Shown in pieces: positions 25,311 through 33,918 of a stretch of DNA of 64,000 nucleotides. Made by a program: the position numbers and the translations under genes. The stretch spans positions 38,375 to 102,374 of the forward strand of contig JAXLQJ010000025.1 in NCBI GenBank assembly GCA_046331705.1, in the 5' to 3' direction. This DNA is from JADJOY01 sp046331705 [NCBI: bacterium]. Its GTDB lineage: Bacteria > JADJOY01. The notes below the pieces were generated by a model that made no database searches, was not told the origin of the DNA, and worked only from the letters and a program-made list of their open reading frames with translations. The first letter of the stretch is position 1; each line of letters opens with the position of its first letter.

Positions 25311-26546
25311 GTGAAACGGCTCATCACCGGCAACTCCGCCGCTGCGTGGGGCGCTCGGCTGGCCGACGTGGACTACGTGCCGGCGTTCCCGATCACGCCG
25401 CAGACCGAGATCATCGAGGCCCTGGCCGGCTGGTTCGCGAGCGGCGAGCTCGCCGGCAAGTTCGTCACCATGGACAGCGAGCACTCGATGGTGCTCGCTG
25501 CGGGCGCCGCAGCGGCGACGGGGGTGCGCGTCTTCAGCGCCACCTCGAGCCAAGGGCTGGTGTACGCGCTCGAGGCGCTCTACACGGTCGCCGGCTGGCG
25601 CGTGCCGTGGGTGCTCGCGAACGTGTCGCGGGGTCTCGCCGCGCCGATCACCCTCGGACCCGACCACAACGACCTGCTGGCGGCGCGCGACGCCGGCTGC
25701 GTGATGATCCACGCCGAGACCTGCCAGGAGGTCCTCGACTCGATCCTGATGGCGTATCGCATCGTCGAGGATCCGCGCGTGTGCGTGCCGGCGATCGTGA
25801 ACCTCGATGGCTTCTTGCTGTCGTTCACGCGCGAGCCCGTGGAGCTGCCCGACGCCGCCCAGGCGCGCGCGTTCCTGCCCCGTTTCCGAGCCCACCATCC
25901 GCCACTTCGCGGCAGCTCCCCCTCGGCGCAGGGAGTCGCGGTTCTCGATGGGTCGAGCTATTCGTACTTCCGCGCGCAGCTCCATCTGGCGCTGACCAAC
26001 GCCCTCGCCGTCCACGACGAGGTCGCGAGCGAGTTCGAGCGCTGCTTCGGCAGGCGCTGGGGCGTCGTGGACGGGGTCGGGCTCGAGGATGCCGAGTCGG
26101 TGGTGGTGATGATGGGCTCGCACGCGACCAAGGCGCGCGCGGCGGTGGCGCGCTGGCGCGCACGCGGTCGGCGGGTGGGGTTGCTGCGGTTGCGGCTGCT
26201 CAGGCCGTGGCCGGCAGCGGCGATCGCCGACGCCCTCTCGGGTCGCCGCGCGGTGGGAGTGATCGACCAGAACCTCTCGCCCGGGCTGGGCGGTGTCCTC
26301 TTCCACGAGGTGGCGGCGTCGCTGGGCGCCGCTGCGCGCCGGCCGGCGGTGCTGCGCTCGTTCATCGGCGGGCTCGGCGGCAAGGACTTGAGCGACGACG
26401 AGCTCGATCACGCGATCGAGATCTTGGAGGACGCTGCGCCGGACGTGGGGCCCACCGCCGCGGAGCTGCTCTTCACCGCCGCGGATCGCGCGGTGGTCGA
26501 TGTCGGTCTGATCGCCGCGGGCAAACGGCTCGAGGAGGTCGCGTGA
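25311..26546 (+). CDS. porA: 2-oxoacid (pyruvate-type):ferredoxin oxidoreductase, alpha subunit
   Basis: The 411-residue alpha subunit of an OFOR opens with VKRLITGNSAAAWGARLA and the pyrimidine/substrate-binding AFPITPQTEI. FVTMDSEHSMVLAAGAAAAT and the FSATSSQGLVYALEAL segment follow. ITLGPDHNDLLAARDAG aligns with the PorA region that lines the active site. The C-terminal domain II has VVVMMGSHATKARAAV and GVIDQNLSPGLGGVLFHEV. It acts in the cytoplasm with the gamma-delta and beta chains to oxidise a 2-oxoacid with CoA to acyl-CoA, CO2 and reduced ferredoxin, or in reverse. GTG 25311 is preceded by GAGGG; GTG 25293 is an alternative. Its end overlaps the beta start by 4 bp (GTGA). Confidence 0.9.
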   Translation: MKRLITGNSAAAWGARLADVDYVPAFPITPQTEIIEALAGWFASGELAGKFVTMDSEHSMVLAAGAAAATGVRVFSATSSQGLVYALEALYTVAGWRVPWVLANVSRGLAAPITLGPDHNDLLAARDAGCVMIHAETCQEVLDSILMAYRIVEDPRVCVPAIVNLDGFLLSFTREPVELPDAAQARAFLPRFRAHHPPLRGSSPSAQGVAVLDGSSYSYFRAQLHLALTNALAVHDEVASEFERCFGRRWGVVDGVGLEDAESVVVMMGSHATKARAAVARWRARGRRVGLLRLRLLRPWPAAAIADALSGRRAVGVIDQNLSPGLGGVLFHEVAASLGAAARRPAVLRSFIGGLGGKDLSDDELDHAIEILEDAAPDVGPTAAELLFTAADRAVVDVGLIAAGKRLEEVA

Positions 26547-27517
26547 CGATCCCGACTCCGACCCCACCTCACGACGCGCCCTGGAAAGGCCCGAAGGACG
26601 TACCGCGCGGCGAGGAGCTCGCGCCCGGATCGTCGCTCTGCGCCGGCTGTGGCGGGCTGCTGACGTTGCGCCTCTTCCTCAAGGCGCTCGGCAAACCCGC
26701 GGTCGTCGTGAACGGCGCCGGCTGCATGACGCTGATGGCGACCTATCCGTACACGCCGCTCAAGGGCTCGTGGCTCTACACCACGATGAGCGGACCTGCG
26801 GCGAGCGCCCAGGGCATTCGCGACGCGCTCGACGTGCTGCGCACCAGCCAGCGCATCGCAGCGGAGGACGACCTCGAGGTCGTGGTGCTCGCCGGCGACG
26901 GCTCGAGCTACGACATGGGGCTCGCCCCGACCTCGGCGGCGATCCACCGCGGCCTCGACTTCTGGTACCTCTGCTACGACAACGAGGCGTACGGGAACAC
27001 CGGCTTCCAGTTGTCGCCCAGCTCGCCGTTCGGCTCGGAAACCACCACCTCCCCCGTCGATGCGCGCGAGCCCGAAGGGACGATCCAGCAGAAGAAGGAC
27101 CTCTTCGAGATCTGGCGAGCCCATCGTCCGCCGTACGTGGCGACGCTTTCGCCACACGATCCCGTGGATCTGGACGCCAAGATCTGCCGCGCGAAAGAGC
27201 GACGTGGCCCCAAGCTTCTCCTGGCACTGGCGCCGTGCCCCACCGGCTGGGGCTTCGAGCCCGAGCTCTCGATGGAGCTGGCGCGAAAGGCCGTCGACTG
27301 TGGGATCTGGCCACTCGAGGAATCCATCGACGGCGCGGTGCGACACACGCGCATCCCACGCCGCCGGCACCCGGTCGCGGAGTACCTCGAGCTCCAGCGG
27401 CGTTTTCGCCACCTCTTCCATCCCGAGCGCCACGAGACCGCGCTCGCCGCGATCCAGGCACGCGTCGATGCCTATTGGGAGCGCGTCCACTCGCTCGAGT
27501 CCGGGGGGCCCGTCTGA
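26543..27517 (+). CDS. porB: 2-oxoacid (pyruvate-type):ferredoxin oxidoreductase, beta subunit (ThDP-binding)
   Basis: The 324-residue beta subunit has Cys pairs CAGCGG and GAGCM early, and LAPCPTGW late, giving the cysteines that hold the proximal [4Fe-4S] cluster in PorB. The thiamine diphosphate motif is GDGSSYDMG followed by DNEAYGNTG. ETTTSP after it is typical of pyruvate-type rather than 2-oxoglutarate-type enzymes. The GTG start overlaps the alpha stop (GTGA) and has GGAGG 5 nt upstream, so the three genes form one coupled operon. All catalytic motifs are intact. Confidence 0.92.
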   Translation: MTIPTPTPPHDAPWKGPKDVPRGEELAPGSSLCAGCGGLLTLRLFLKALGKPAVVVNGAGCMTLMATYPYTPLKGSWLYTTMSGPAASAQGIRDALDVLRTSQRIAAEDDLEVVVLAGDGSSYDMGLAPTSAAIHRGLDFWYLCYDNEAYGNTGFQLSPSSPFGSETTTSPVDAREPEGTIQQKKDLFEIWRAHRPPYVATLSPHDPVDLDAKICRAKERRGPKLLLALAPCPTGWGFEPELSMELARKAVDCGIWPLEESIDGAVRHTRIPRRRHPVAEYLELQRRFRHLFHPERHETALAAIQARVDAYWERVHSLESGGPV

Positions 27518-27768
27518 CGCTCGTCCGCGCTCGGTCGTGAGCGCGCGGTCTTGGCGCTGTGCAACCAAGGGCGCGTTGCTGCACCCTGTCGTCGGTCACC
27601 ACTCGGTGCGCGCCACTCCGGCGGTGTCACCAGGTCGCAACGTCGATCCTCGCCGTCTCGCGGACACGTGGAGTTTCGCGCTCATTCCGAGGGCGTCGGT
27701 GGTTTCCGGCGGGCGGCGCAAGTGAGGCACCGGAGTTGCTCCTCGGTTGCGATTCGGAGGCGAAAGGT

Positions 27769-29574
27769 ATGTCCAACGATCTGATCATCGGCATGGCGGG
27801 CGCGGGTGGAGACGGCATCGTTTCCGCCGGAGAATCGCTCATCAACGCGGTCGCCCGCGAGGGCTACTACGCGATCCTCACCAAGAGCTTCGGGCCGCAG
27901 ATCCGCGGCGGCGAGTCGTCGTGCCGGTTGCGGGTGGCGACCGAGCCGGTGCGTTCGAGCGGCGACACGCTCGACCTCGCCATCGCGCTGAGCTGGGACG
28001 ACTTCCTGAAGTTCGGCGCCGAGCTGCCCGTCGGCGGTCGCACCACGCTGGTGTTCGAGAGCGAGAGCGGTCTCGAGCCGCAGGAGCTCTCGGTGGCGGG
28101 CGTGCGGCCGGCGGAGACCCTGGCGGTGCCGATCGCCGCGCTCTCCAAGCAGGCGACGGGCGCCGAGCGCTCGAAGAACGCGGTGGTGATGGGGCTGCTG
28201 TCGACGTGGCTCGGCGTTTCCGGCGAGCGCATCGTCGCCGGCATCCGCCGCAAGCTCGGCAAGAAGGGCGACGAGGTCGTCGCCGCCAACGAGCGCGCGT
28301 TCGCGGCCGGCGCCGCGTACGCGGCCGAGCATCCGCTCAAACGCTCGCGCAAGCTCGAGGCGCCGCACGGCGCCGGAAGCGGCACCGAGGCGCCGCTCAA
28401 GGTGCTGGCGGACGGCAACGAGATGTCGGCGGCAGGGGCGATCTTCGCCGGCTGCGAGTTCTTCGGCGGCTACCCGATCACGCCCTCGTCCGAGATCATG
28501 CACCTGCTCAACGGCGAGATCTGGAAGTACGGCGGAAGCCTGCTCCAGGCCGAGGACGAGATCGCGGGCATCGGCGCGGTGGTGGGCGCCAGCTTCGCGG
28601 GCAAGAAGGCGCTCACCGCCACCTCGGGGCCGGGCATGTCGCTCAAGACCGAGATGCTCGGTCTCGCGACCATCGCCGAGCTGCCCCTGGTGTGCGTGAA
28701 CGTGCAGCGTGGCGGGCCGTCGACGGGCATCCCCACCAAGAGCGAGCAATCCGATCTCTTCCAGGCGGCGTTCTCCGCGCACGGCGACGCGCCGCGGCCG
28801 GTGCTGGCGCCGGCGAGCGTGGCCGAGTCGTTCACCACCACGGTCGAGGCCTTCGAGATCGCCGAGACGTACCAGACGCCGGTGATCATCCTGTCCGATC
28901 AGGAGATCGCCCAGCGCAAGGAAACCTTCGACCCCATCGACACGTCCACGCTCAAGGTGGTGTCGCGGCGCACCCCGGTCGCGGGCGAGCTCGAGCCCTA
29001 CGTGCGTTTTCGCATCACCGAGTCGGGCGTGAGCCCGATCAGCCACCCAGGCATGGCGAAGGGGAATTATCTGGCCTCGGGCATCGAGCACAACGAGACC
29101 GGTGCCCCCACCGCGGGCGGCGAGATGCACGAGCGGATGGTCGCCAAGCGCACCCGCAAGCTCAACCCGCTCAAGCAGCAGCGCAGCTTCTTCTCGATCG
29201 AGGGCGATCCCGGAGCGCCGCTGGCGCTCATCGCGTGGGGCTCGATCGCGGGCATCGCGCGCGAATCCCTCGATCGCGCCCGCGCCGACGGCTTGCGGGT
29301 CAAGCTCTTGGTGCCTCGCCTGCTCTACCCGGTATCCGAGGAGATCTACCAGGACTTCTTCACCGGCGTGCGCGCGGGCTTGGTCGTGGAGCAGTCCTAC
29401 CAAGGACAGCTCCATCGGCTGATCCGCATGTACGTCGACGTACCCGCCGGCTTGCGCTCGTTCGCCAAGCCGGGCTCGAACCCGATCCTGGCGAGCGAGA
29501 TCGTGGAACGGCTGCTCGGCCTCGCGGCGGAGCTGCAGCGCCAGCGTCAGAACGAAGTCGAACCGCAGGAGTGA
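27769..29574 (+). CDS. korA: 2-oxoacid:acceptor oxidoreductase, fused gamma-alpha subunit (KorA-like)
   Basis: The 601-residue protein fuses gamma (residues 1-185: IIGMAGAGGDGIVSAGESL, SFGPQIRGGESSCRLRV) to alpha (GNEMSAAGAIFAGCEFFGGY, PITPSSEIMHLL, ATSGPGMSLKTEMLGLA). This two-subunit form is typical of 2-oxoglutarate:ferredoxin oxidoreductase (KorAB), active in the TCA or reductive TCA cycle; branched-chain oxoacids are possible. The ATG at 27769 follows GGAGG and AAAGG. It begins 251 bp after the Por-like operon, in a stretch without other genes, so it may have its own promoter. The beta gene follows after 9 bp. Confidence 0.93.
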   Translation: MSNDLIIGMAGAGGDGIVSAGESLINAVAREGYYAILTKSFGPQIRGGESSCRLRVATEPVRSSGDTLDLAIALSWDDFLKFGAELPVGGRTTLVFESESGLEPQELSVAGVRPAETLAVPIAALSKQATGAERSKNAVVMGLLSTWLGVSGERIVAGIRRKLGKKGDEVVAANERAFAAGAAYAAEHPLKRSRKLEAPHGAGSGTEAPLKVLADGNEMSAAGAIFAGCEFFGGYPITPSSEIMHLLNGEIWKYGGSLLQAEDEIAGIGAVVGASFAGKKALTATSGPGMSLKTEMLGLATIAELPLVCVNVQRGGPSTGIPTKSEQSDLFQAAFSAHGDAPRPVLAPASVAESFTTTVEAFEIAETYQTPVIILSDQEIAQRKETFDPIDTSTLKVVSRRTPVAGELEPYVRFRITESGVSPISHPGMAKGNYLASGIEHNETGAPTAGGEMHERMVAKRTRKLNPLKQQRSFFSIEGDPGAPLALIAWGSIAGIARESLDRARADGLRVKLLVPRLLYPVSEEIYQDFFTGVRAGLVVEQSYQGQLHRLIRMYVDVPAGLRSFAKPGSNPILASEIVERLLGLAAELQRQRQNEVEPQE

Positions 29575-29583
29575 GCGATCACC

Positions 29584-30468
29584 ATGACTGCCATCAATCG
29601 CGCCCACGGCTTCACCGCCAAGGACTACAAGAGCGCCCTCAAGCCGATCTGGTGCCCGGGTTGCGGCGACTTCGGCGTGCTCCAGTCGATCTCACGCGCG
29701 CTCGCCGGAGTGGGGCGGGCGCCCCACGAGATCGCGTTCGTGTCCGGGATCGGGTGCTCGAGCCGCATCCCCGGCTACACCACCGCGTACGGCTTCAACA
29801 GCGTGCACGGCCGTGCGCTGCCGATCGCTCAGGGCATCAAGCTCGCCAACCCGGATCTCTTGGTGCTGGTGGCCGGCGGTGACGGCGACGGATTCTCGAT
29901 CGGCGGCGGACACGTCGCCCACGCGATCCGGCGCAACCTCGACCTCACGTACATCGTCATGGACAACCAGATCTACGGGCTCACCAAGGGGCAGCTCTCG
30001 CCGACCTCGCCCAAGGGCCTGCCCACGGTCTCGTCGACGTACGGCAGCATGGAGGACCCGGTGAACCCGTTGCTCTACGTGCTCGCGTACGGCGCGGGCT
30101 TCGTGGCGCAGGGCACGCCGGCGGACATGGCCGGGCTCGCCGAGGTCATCGAGGAGGCGATCCGCTTCCCGGGCTTCGCGTTCGTCAACGTCCAGTCGCC
30201 GTGCATCACGTTCGGTCACGAGGACTCGCAGCTCAAGCACCACAAGGAGATCCAGCAGACGCTGGTATCCCTGAATCACGATCCGGCGAACCGGCTGGCG
30301 GCGATGGACCTGGCGCAGGAGTACGGCACCAAGCTCTACACCGGCGTCTTCTATCGGCGCCCCGAACCGAGCGCCACCTACGACGGCCTGGCGCGCGAGC
30401 GCCAGAAGGAACTGGCGCCGAAGGCGTTGCCCCGCGAGCGGATCCTGGAGCGATTCCTCGCGAAGTGA
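29584..30468 (+). CDS. korB: 2-oxoacid:ferredoxin oxidoreductase, beta subunit (KorB-like)
   Basis: The 294-residue protein has CPGCGDFGVLQ near the N-terminus and GIGCSSRIPGY, cysteines that hold the single [4Fe-4S] cluster. The ThDP motif GGDGDGFSIGGGH is followed by MDNQIYGLTKGQLSPTS. The KGQ-SPTS pattern separates KorB-type from pyruvate-type beta subunits. It forms the enzyme with the upstream fused gamma-alpha chain and reduces ferredoxin in the cytoplasm. The pair has no ferredoxin domain of its own, unlike the neighbouring Por-like set. Confidence 0.94.
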   Translation: MTAINRAHGFTAKDYKSALKPIWCPGCGDFGVLQSISRALAGVGRAPHEIAFVSGIGCSSRIPGYTTAYGFNSVHGRALPIAQGIKLANPDLLVLVAGGDGDGFSIGGGHVAHAIRRNLDLTYIVMDNQIYGLTKGQLSPTSPKGLPTVSSTYGSMEDPVNPLLYVLAYGAGFVAQGTPADMAGLAEVIEEAIRFPGFAFVNVQSPCITFGHEDSQLKHHKEIQQTLVSLNHDPANRLAAMDLAQEYGTKLYTGVFYRRPEPSATYDGLARERQKELAPKALPRERILERFLAK

Positions 30469-30491
30469 GCCTGAGGAGGAGTTGGCGGACC

Positions 30492-30510
30492 CCGGCGCTC
30501 GCTGCGCCGG
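30492..30510 (+). terminator. Hairpin after the KorAB operon
   Basis: CCGGCGC and GCGCCGG pair perfectly around a 5-nt loop, 23 bp after the korB stop and upstream of the next gene's ribosome site. No T-run follows, so it could reduce rather than block read-through. Confidence 0.4.
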
Positions 30511-30530
30511 CGCATCCGCCGGAGGCGGTC

Positions 30531-31160
30531 ATGCGATCAGCGCTCGTTCGTGCTCGTGTGCTCCGTTCGATCCTCGTGGCGTTTGGCGTGCTCGTCGCGT
30601 TCGGCCCTGGATTCGGGTGCGGAAGCGACGACGATGGGCCCAAGCTCGCCGCGGATGGCCTCGTGCCACCGCTGACGGAGGACTTCGGGAAGTACTTCCT
30701 CACGTTCGCGAACGCGCCCGTCGGCGACCCGATTCCCAGTCCAGGCGGGGGACCCTCGTTCGCGGTGGGGTCCGTGTTCGGTCTCTACTCGGATGGCGCG
30801 CGCGCGGCCTTCCTCGTCTATCCCGGCACTCGCGTGACGCCGTCGCTCTCAGCGCGATTCGTGGGCGAGGTGATCGACGCGAGCACCATCCGGATCGACG
30901 GCGGACAAGTCGACACCGACGACGACAGCACGTTCGTGAACGACTTGCTGACGACGGCGAGTGGAGAGTTGACGCGCGACGCCGACGGCCTCGGAGTCGC
31001 CGCGACCTCGAGTGGGTTGCGCCTCGATGCACCGTACCGAGCGCGCTACCCGTTCCATGCCGATTATCGCCAGTCGGTCTTGCCTCTCAACGGCCGGACG
31101 AGCCCGGACACGACGTGGGCCGACGAGTTCTTGGCCGCCGGCTTCGCGCCGGGCTCGTGA
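30531..31160 (+). CDS. Predicted lipoprotein of unknown function
   Basis: The 209-residue protein has a lipoprotein signal (SILVAFGVLVAFGPGFGC; Cys preceded by Gly-Phe-Gly) followed by an Asp-rich spacer GSDDDG that fits outer-membrane-destined lipoproteins. The remainder is beta-rich with TVxVxG-like segments and no recognised motif. The ATG at 30531 follows GGAGG by 5 nt. It lies 62 bp after korB but has no evident link to oxoacid metabolism. Confidence 0.72.
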   Translation: MRSALVRARVLRSILVAFGVLVAFGPGFGCGSDDDGPKLAADGLVPPLTEDFGKYFLTFANAPVGDPIPSPGGGPSFAVGSVFGLYSDGARAAFLVYPGTRVTPSLSARFVGEVIDASTIRIDGGQVDTDDDSTFVNDLLTTASGELTRDADGLGVAATSSGLRLDAPYRARYPFHADYRQSVLPLNGRTSPDTTWADEFLAAGFAPGS

Positions 31161-31191
31161 CGGGTTCGGCGGATCGACGGAAGCCGAGCCC

Positions 31192-31944
31192 GTGAAGCAG
31201 ATCGCCTCGCTCTTCCTGCTGCCCGACTGCAACGCATCGTGCGCGTTCTGCGCGGCGGAGCGTGGCTTCTCGACGATGTCGTTCGCGCAAGCCGAGCGCC
31301 TGCTCGACGAGCTCGCGCGCGGCACCATCCGCAACGTCGTGCTGGGCGGCGGCGAGCCGTTCTTGTGGCCGCACGACGTGCTGCGACTGGCGGCGCACGC
31401 CCACCAGCGCGGCCTGCTGGTGCAGGTGTGCACCAACGGCCTGGTGCTCCCCAAGGACTTCGCCGAGACCCCGTTCGTCGATCGCTACATCCTGCCGCTC
31501 GAATCGGCCGATCCGGCCATCCACGACCGTCTGCGGGGCGCAGGTGCCGGCCACCACGCGTGGATGCTCGATCGCTTGGCGCTGCTCACCCGGGCGCGGC
31601 GCTCGTTCACGCTCTCGACCGTGGTGACCGCGCGGAACGTCGCGGGTATCGCGGATCTGGCGCGGCTCGTGGATGGGCTGGCGCAGTCGGGTGCGCCGCT
31701 CCACGCCTGGCACCTCTATCGCTTCCTGCCGGTGGGGCGTGGCGGCGCGCGAAACGGCACCCGGCTCGCGATCTCGCCGGAGCGGTTTCTCGCAGCGTGG
31801 CGCGAGGCGCGCGCGACGGCGCCGCACGCGCGGATCTTCCGCCGCGACGACATGCTCGCTGCGAGCACGGTCGAGTTCTTCTGGGCGGAGGGCGCGGCGA
31901 TCAGGACTGGCGGCGAGGCGTGGTCCGTGGCCGATGCAGGATGA
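31192..31944 (+). CDS. Radical SAM protein
   Basis: The 250-residue protein has the [4Fe-4S]/SAM motif CNASCAFC (CxxxCxxC) at residues about 13-20 and GGGEPFLWP, the SAM-binding GGE motif. The rest is a partial TIM barrel (VQVCTNGLVLP, LPLESADPAIHDRLRG). No C-terminal SPASM or twitch cysteines are present, so it is a minimal core enzyme. GTG at 31192 is the only start close to the domain. The tail overlaps the convergent methyltransferase gene by 44 bp. Its reaction is unknown; the neighbour suggests a shared modification pathway, but they are transcribed oppositely. Confidence 0.87.
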   Translation: MKQIASLFLLPDCNASCAFCAAERGFSTMSFAQAERLLDELARGTIRNVVLGGGEPFLWPHDVLRLAAHAHQRGLLVQVCTNGLVLPKDFAETPFVDRYILPLESADPAIHDRLRGAGAGHHAWMLDRLALLTRARRSFTLSTVVTARNVAGIADLARLVDGLAQSGAPLHAWHLYRFLPVGRGGARNGTRLAISPERFLAAWREARATAPHARIFRRDDMLAASTVEFFWAEGAAIRTGGEAWSVADAG

Positions 31945-32626
31945 CCACGCGCTGACCCACGCGGCTGCGGGGCGCGCGGGCGAGCCGATCGGCGGCGCCG
32001 GGACCGCAGAGCGCGCCGAGGACGCGCGCCGCCTCGGCGTCGCTCGGGAAGCGAATCTCGCACTCGATCTCCTCGACCACGCGGAATCCGCCCTCGCCGA
32101 TCAGCGTCTCGATCTCGCTACCGCTCGGGTCGGTGGGAAGACCGCGAAGCTCCTGGAGCTCGCTCTCCCAGTGGTTCTCGACCAGCCAGACACCCGTTCC
32201 CGGCGCCGGCCGCAGCACGCGCAGGGCTTCCGCGAGCGCCGCCGCGCGCACGGCGGGCCGCAGGTTGGCGAGCACCCAGGTCGCGAGCACTACGTCGACG
32301 GAAGCGTCGCCGAGCGGCAGCGCCTGGGCGCGCCCGCGGATCAGGCGCGTGCGCGCGATGCCGCGCACGCGCCGGCGGGCCACCTCGAGCATCGGGTGCG
32401 CGGCGTCGAGCGCCAGATAGCGGCGCGCGCGCCCGGCGAGCGGCTCCGTCATGCGCCCCGTGCCGCAGCCGAGCTCGAGCACCGTGTGACCGCCGAGATC
32501 GAGGTGGGCGGCGAGCCGGGTCACGATCCGGTGCTCGGGATCCTCGGCGGCGCGAAACGAATCGAAGAGACCGGGATCGTGCTCGAACGCGTGGGCCCAG
32601 CCCTCGCGGCGTGAGGAGGCCTGCAT
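31901..32626 (-). CDS. Class I SAM-dependent methyltransferase
   Basis: The 241-residue protein has motif I TVLELGCGTGRM, an acidic residue after beta-2 (YLALDAAHPML), GRAQALPLGDASVDVVLATW (motifs II/III) and LRVLRPAPGTGVWLVENHW. It resembles UbiE/Methyltransf_11 small-molecule enzymes. The ATG at 32626 lies within the sequence CATG, where the divergent acyl-CoA dehydrogenase also starts (32625); no ribosome site precedes it on this strand, so the true start could be internal. The 3' end overlaps the convergent radical SAM gene. Substrate unknown. Confidence 0.85.
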   Translation of the reverse strand: MQASSRREGWAHAFEHDPGLFDSFRAAEDPEHRIVTRLAAHLDLGGHTVLELGCGTGRMTEPLAGRARRYLALDAAHPMLEVARRRVRGIARTRLIRGRAQALPLGDASVDVVLATWVLANLRPAVRAAALAEALRVLRPAPGTGVWLVENHWESELQELRGLPTDPSGSEIETLIGEGGFRVVEEIECEIRFPSDAEAARVLGALCGPGAADRLARAPRSRVGQRVVILHRPRTTPRRQS

Positions 32627-33869
32627 GTTCGACTGGATCCTGACCGACGAGCAAAGAGCGATTCGCGACGAGGTTCGCGATCTCGTCAAATCCGTTCCTC
32701 GCGACCTGATCTTGGCGATGGATGCCGATCGCGTGCAATTCCCCGTCGAGCTCCTGCAGGAGGCCGGGCGCCGCAACCTCCTCGGCTGTCGCTACCCGCG
32801 TCGCTGGGGCGGCCGCGATCTGGATTGGGTGACGACCTGCATGGTGATGGAGGAGGTCGGCTGCCTGGGCTACATCTTCGCGTGCGTGTTCGGCGTGGGC
32901 GCCGAGCTGGTGTGCGACGCGATCGTCCTGCACGGCACCGACGAGCAGCGCGAGCGCTACGTTCGTCCGCTGCTTCGCGGCGAGCGCTTCGCCGCCGAAT
33001 GCCTGACCGAGCCGCGCGGCGGCAGCGATTTCTTCGGCACGGCCACGCGTGCCGAGCGGCGCGGCGACGTGTTCGTGCTGAACGGCCAGAAGCGCTTCAT
33101 CGTGGGTGGCACGGCGGCGGATTTCTTCCTGGTGTACGCGCGCACCAACCTCGATGCGCCGCCGCAGAAGGGCATCACCTGCTTCATCGTCGATCGCGGA
33201 CCGGGCGTCGAGAGCGAGTACCTCTACGGCTTGATGGGCTGCCGCGGCGGCGGCACCGCGCGGCTCACGTTCCGCGACGTCGCGGTGCCCGTGGCGAACG
33301 TGCTGGGGGAGATCGACGGCGGCGCCGAGGTATTCCAGACGATGATGATCCCGGAGCGCCTCGGGACCGCGGCCATGACCATCGGTGCCGCGCGCCCTGC
33401 GCTCGAGATCGCCACCGACTACACCAGCAAGCGCAAGGCCTTCGGTCAGCCGATCGCCGCGTTCCAGGGCGTGAGCTTCCAGGTCGCCGAGGCGGCGATG
33501 CTCCTCGACGCGTCGCGCGCCATGGTCTACGCGACGTCGCTGGCGGTGGATCGTCGCGAGGCGCCGGCCCGGGTTCGACGCCTGATCTCCGAGACCAAGA
33601 AGTTCGTGACCGAGTCGTGCCAGCGGGTGGCGCACAACGCCATGCAGGTGATGGGCGGCATCGGCTACACGAACGTGTTCCCGGTGGAGCGCATCCACCG
33701 CGATCTCAGGCTCGCGTCGATCTGGACGGGCACCAACGAGGTGATGGCGGCGATCGTCGCCCACGAGTGGTACCGCGAGGCGAAGCGACTCAAGGCCGAG
33801 CGCCGCACGCGCGACGCCGAGCCGGATGCCGAGCAGGCCGGGGCGGTGGAGGAGAAGGTCTACGAGTGA
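32625..33869 (+). CDS. Acyl-CoA dehydrogenase
   Basis: The 414-residue flavoenzyme has LTDEQRAIRDEVRDLV at the start, AAECLTEPRGGSDFF (the FAD/substrate signature), NGQKRFIVGGTAADFF, and KRKAFGQPIAAFQGVSFQVA. The C-terminal segment QVMGGIGYTNVFPVER and WTGTNEVM hold the catalytic-base position (Glu of GTNEV, as in medium-chain enzymes). It would oxidise an acyl-CoA to the trans-2-enoyl-CoA and pass electrons to ETF. Chain specificity is not readable. The ATG at 32625 has GGAGG upstream. The C-terminus carries an extra charged tail of about 30 residues. Confidence 0.93.
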   Translation: MFDWILTDEQRAIRDEVRDLVKSVPRDLILAMDADRVQFPVELLQEAGRRNLLGCRYPRRWGGRDLDWVTTCMVMEEVGCLGYIFACVFGVGAELVCDAIVLHGTDEQRERYVRPLLRGERFAAECLTEPRGGSDFFGTATRAERRGDVFVLNGQKRFIVGGTAADFFLVYARTNLDAPPQKGITCFIVDRGPGVESEYLYGLMGCRGGGTARLTFRDVAVPVANVLGEIDGGAEVFQTMMIPERLGTAAMTIGAARPALEIATDYTSKRKAFGQPIAAFQGVSFQVAEAAMLLDASRAMVYATSLAVDRREAPARVRRLISETKKFVTESCQRVAHNAMQVMGGIGYTNVFPVERIHRDLRLASIWTGTNEVMAAIVAHEWYREAKRLKAERRTRDAEPDAEQAGAVEEKVYE

Positions 33870-33918
33870 CGAGCGCCGCGCGCGTCGCGGCGGTCGATCG
33901 GCGTGATAGAAGCGCGCC

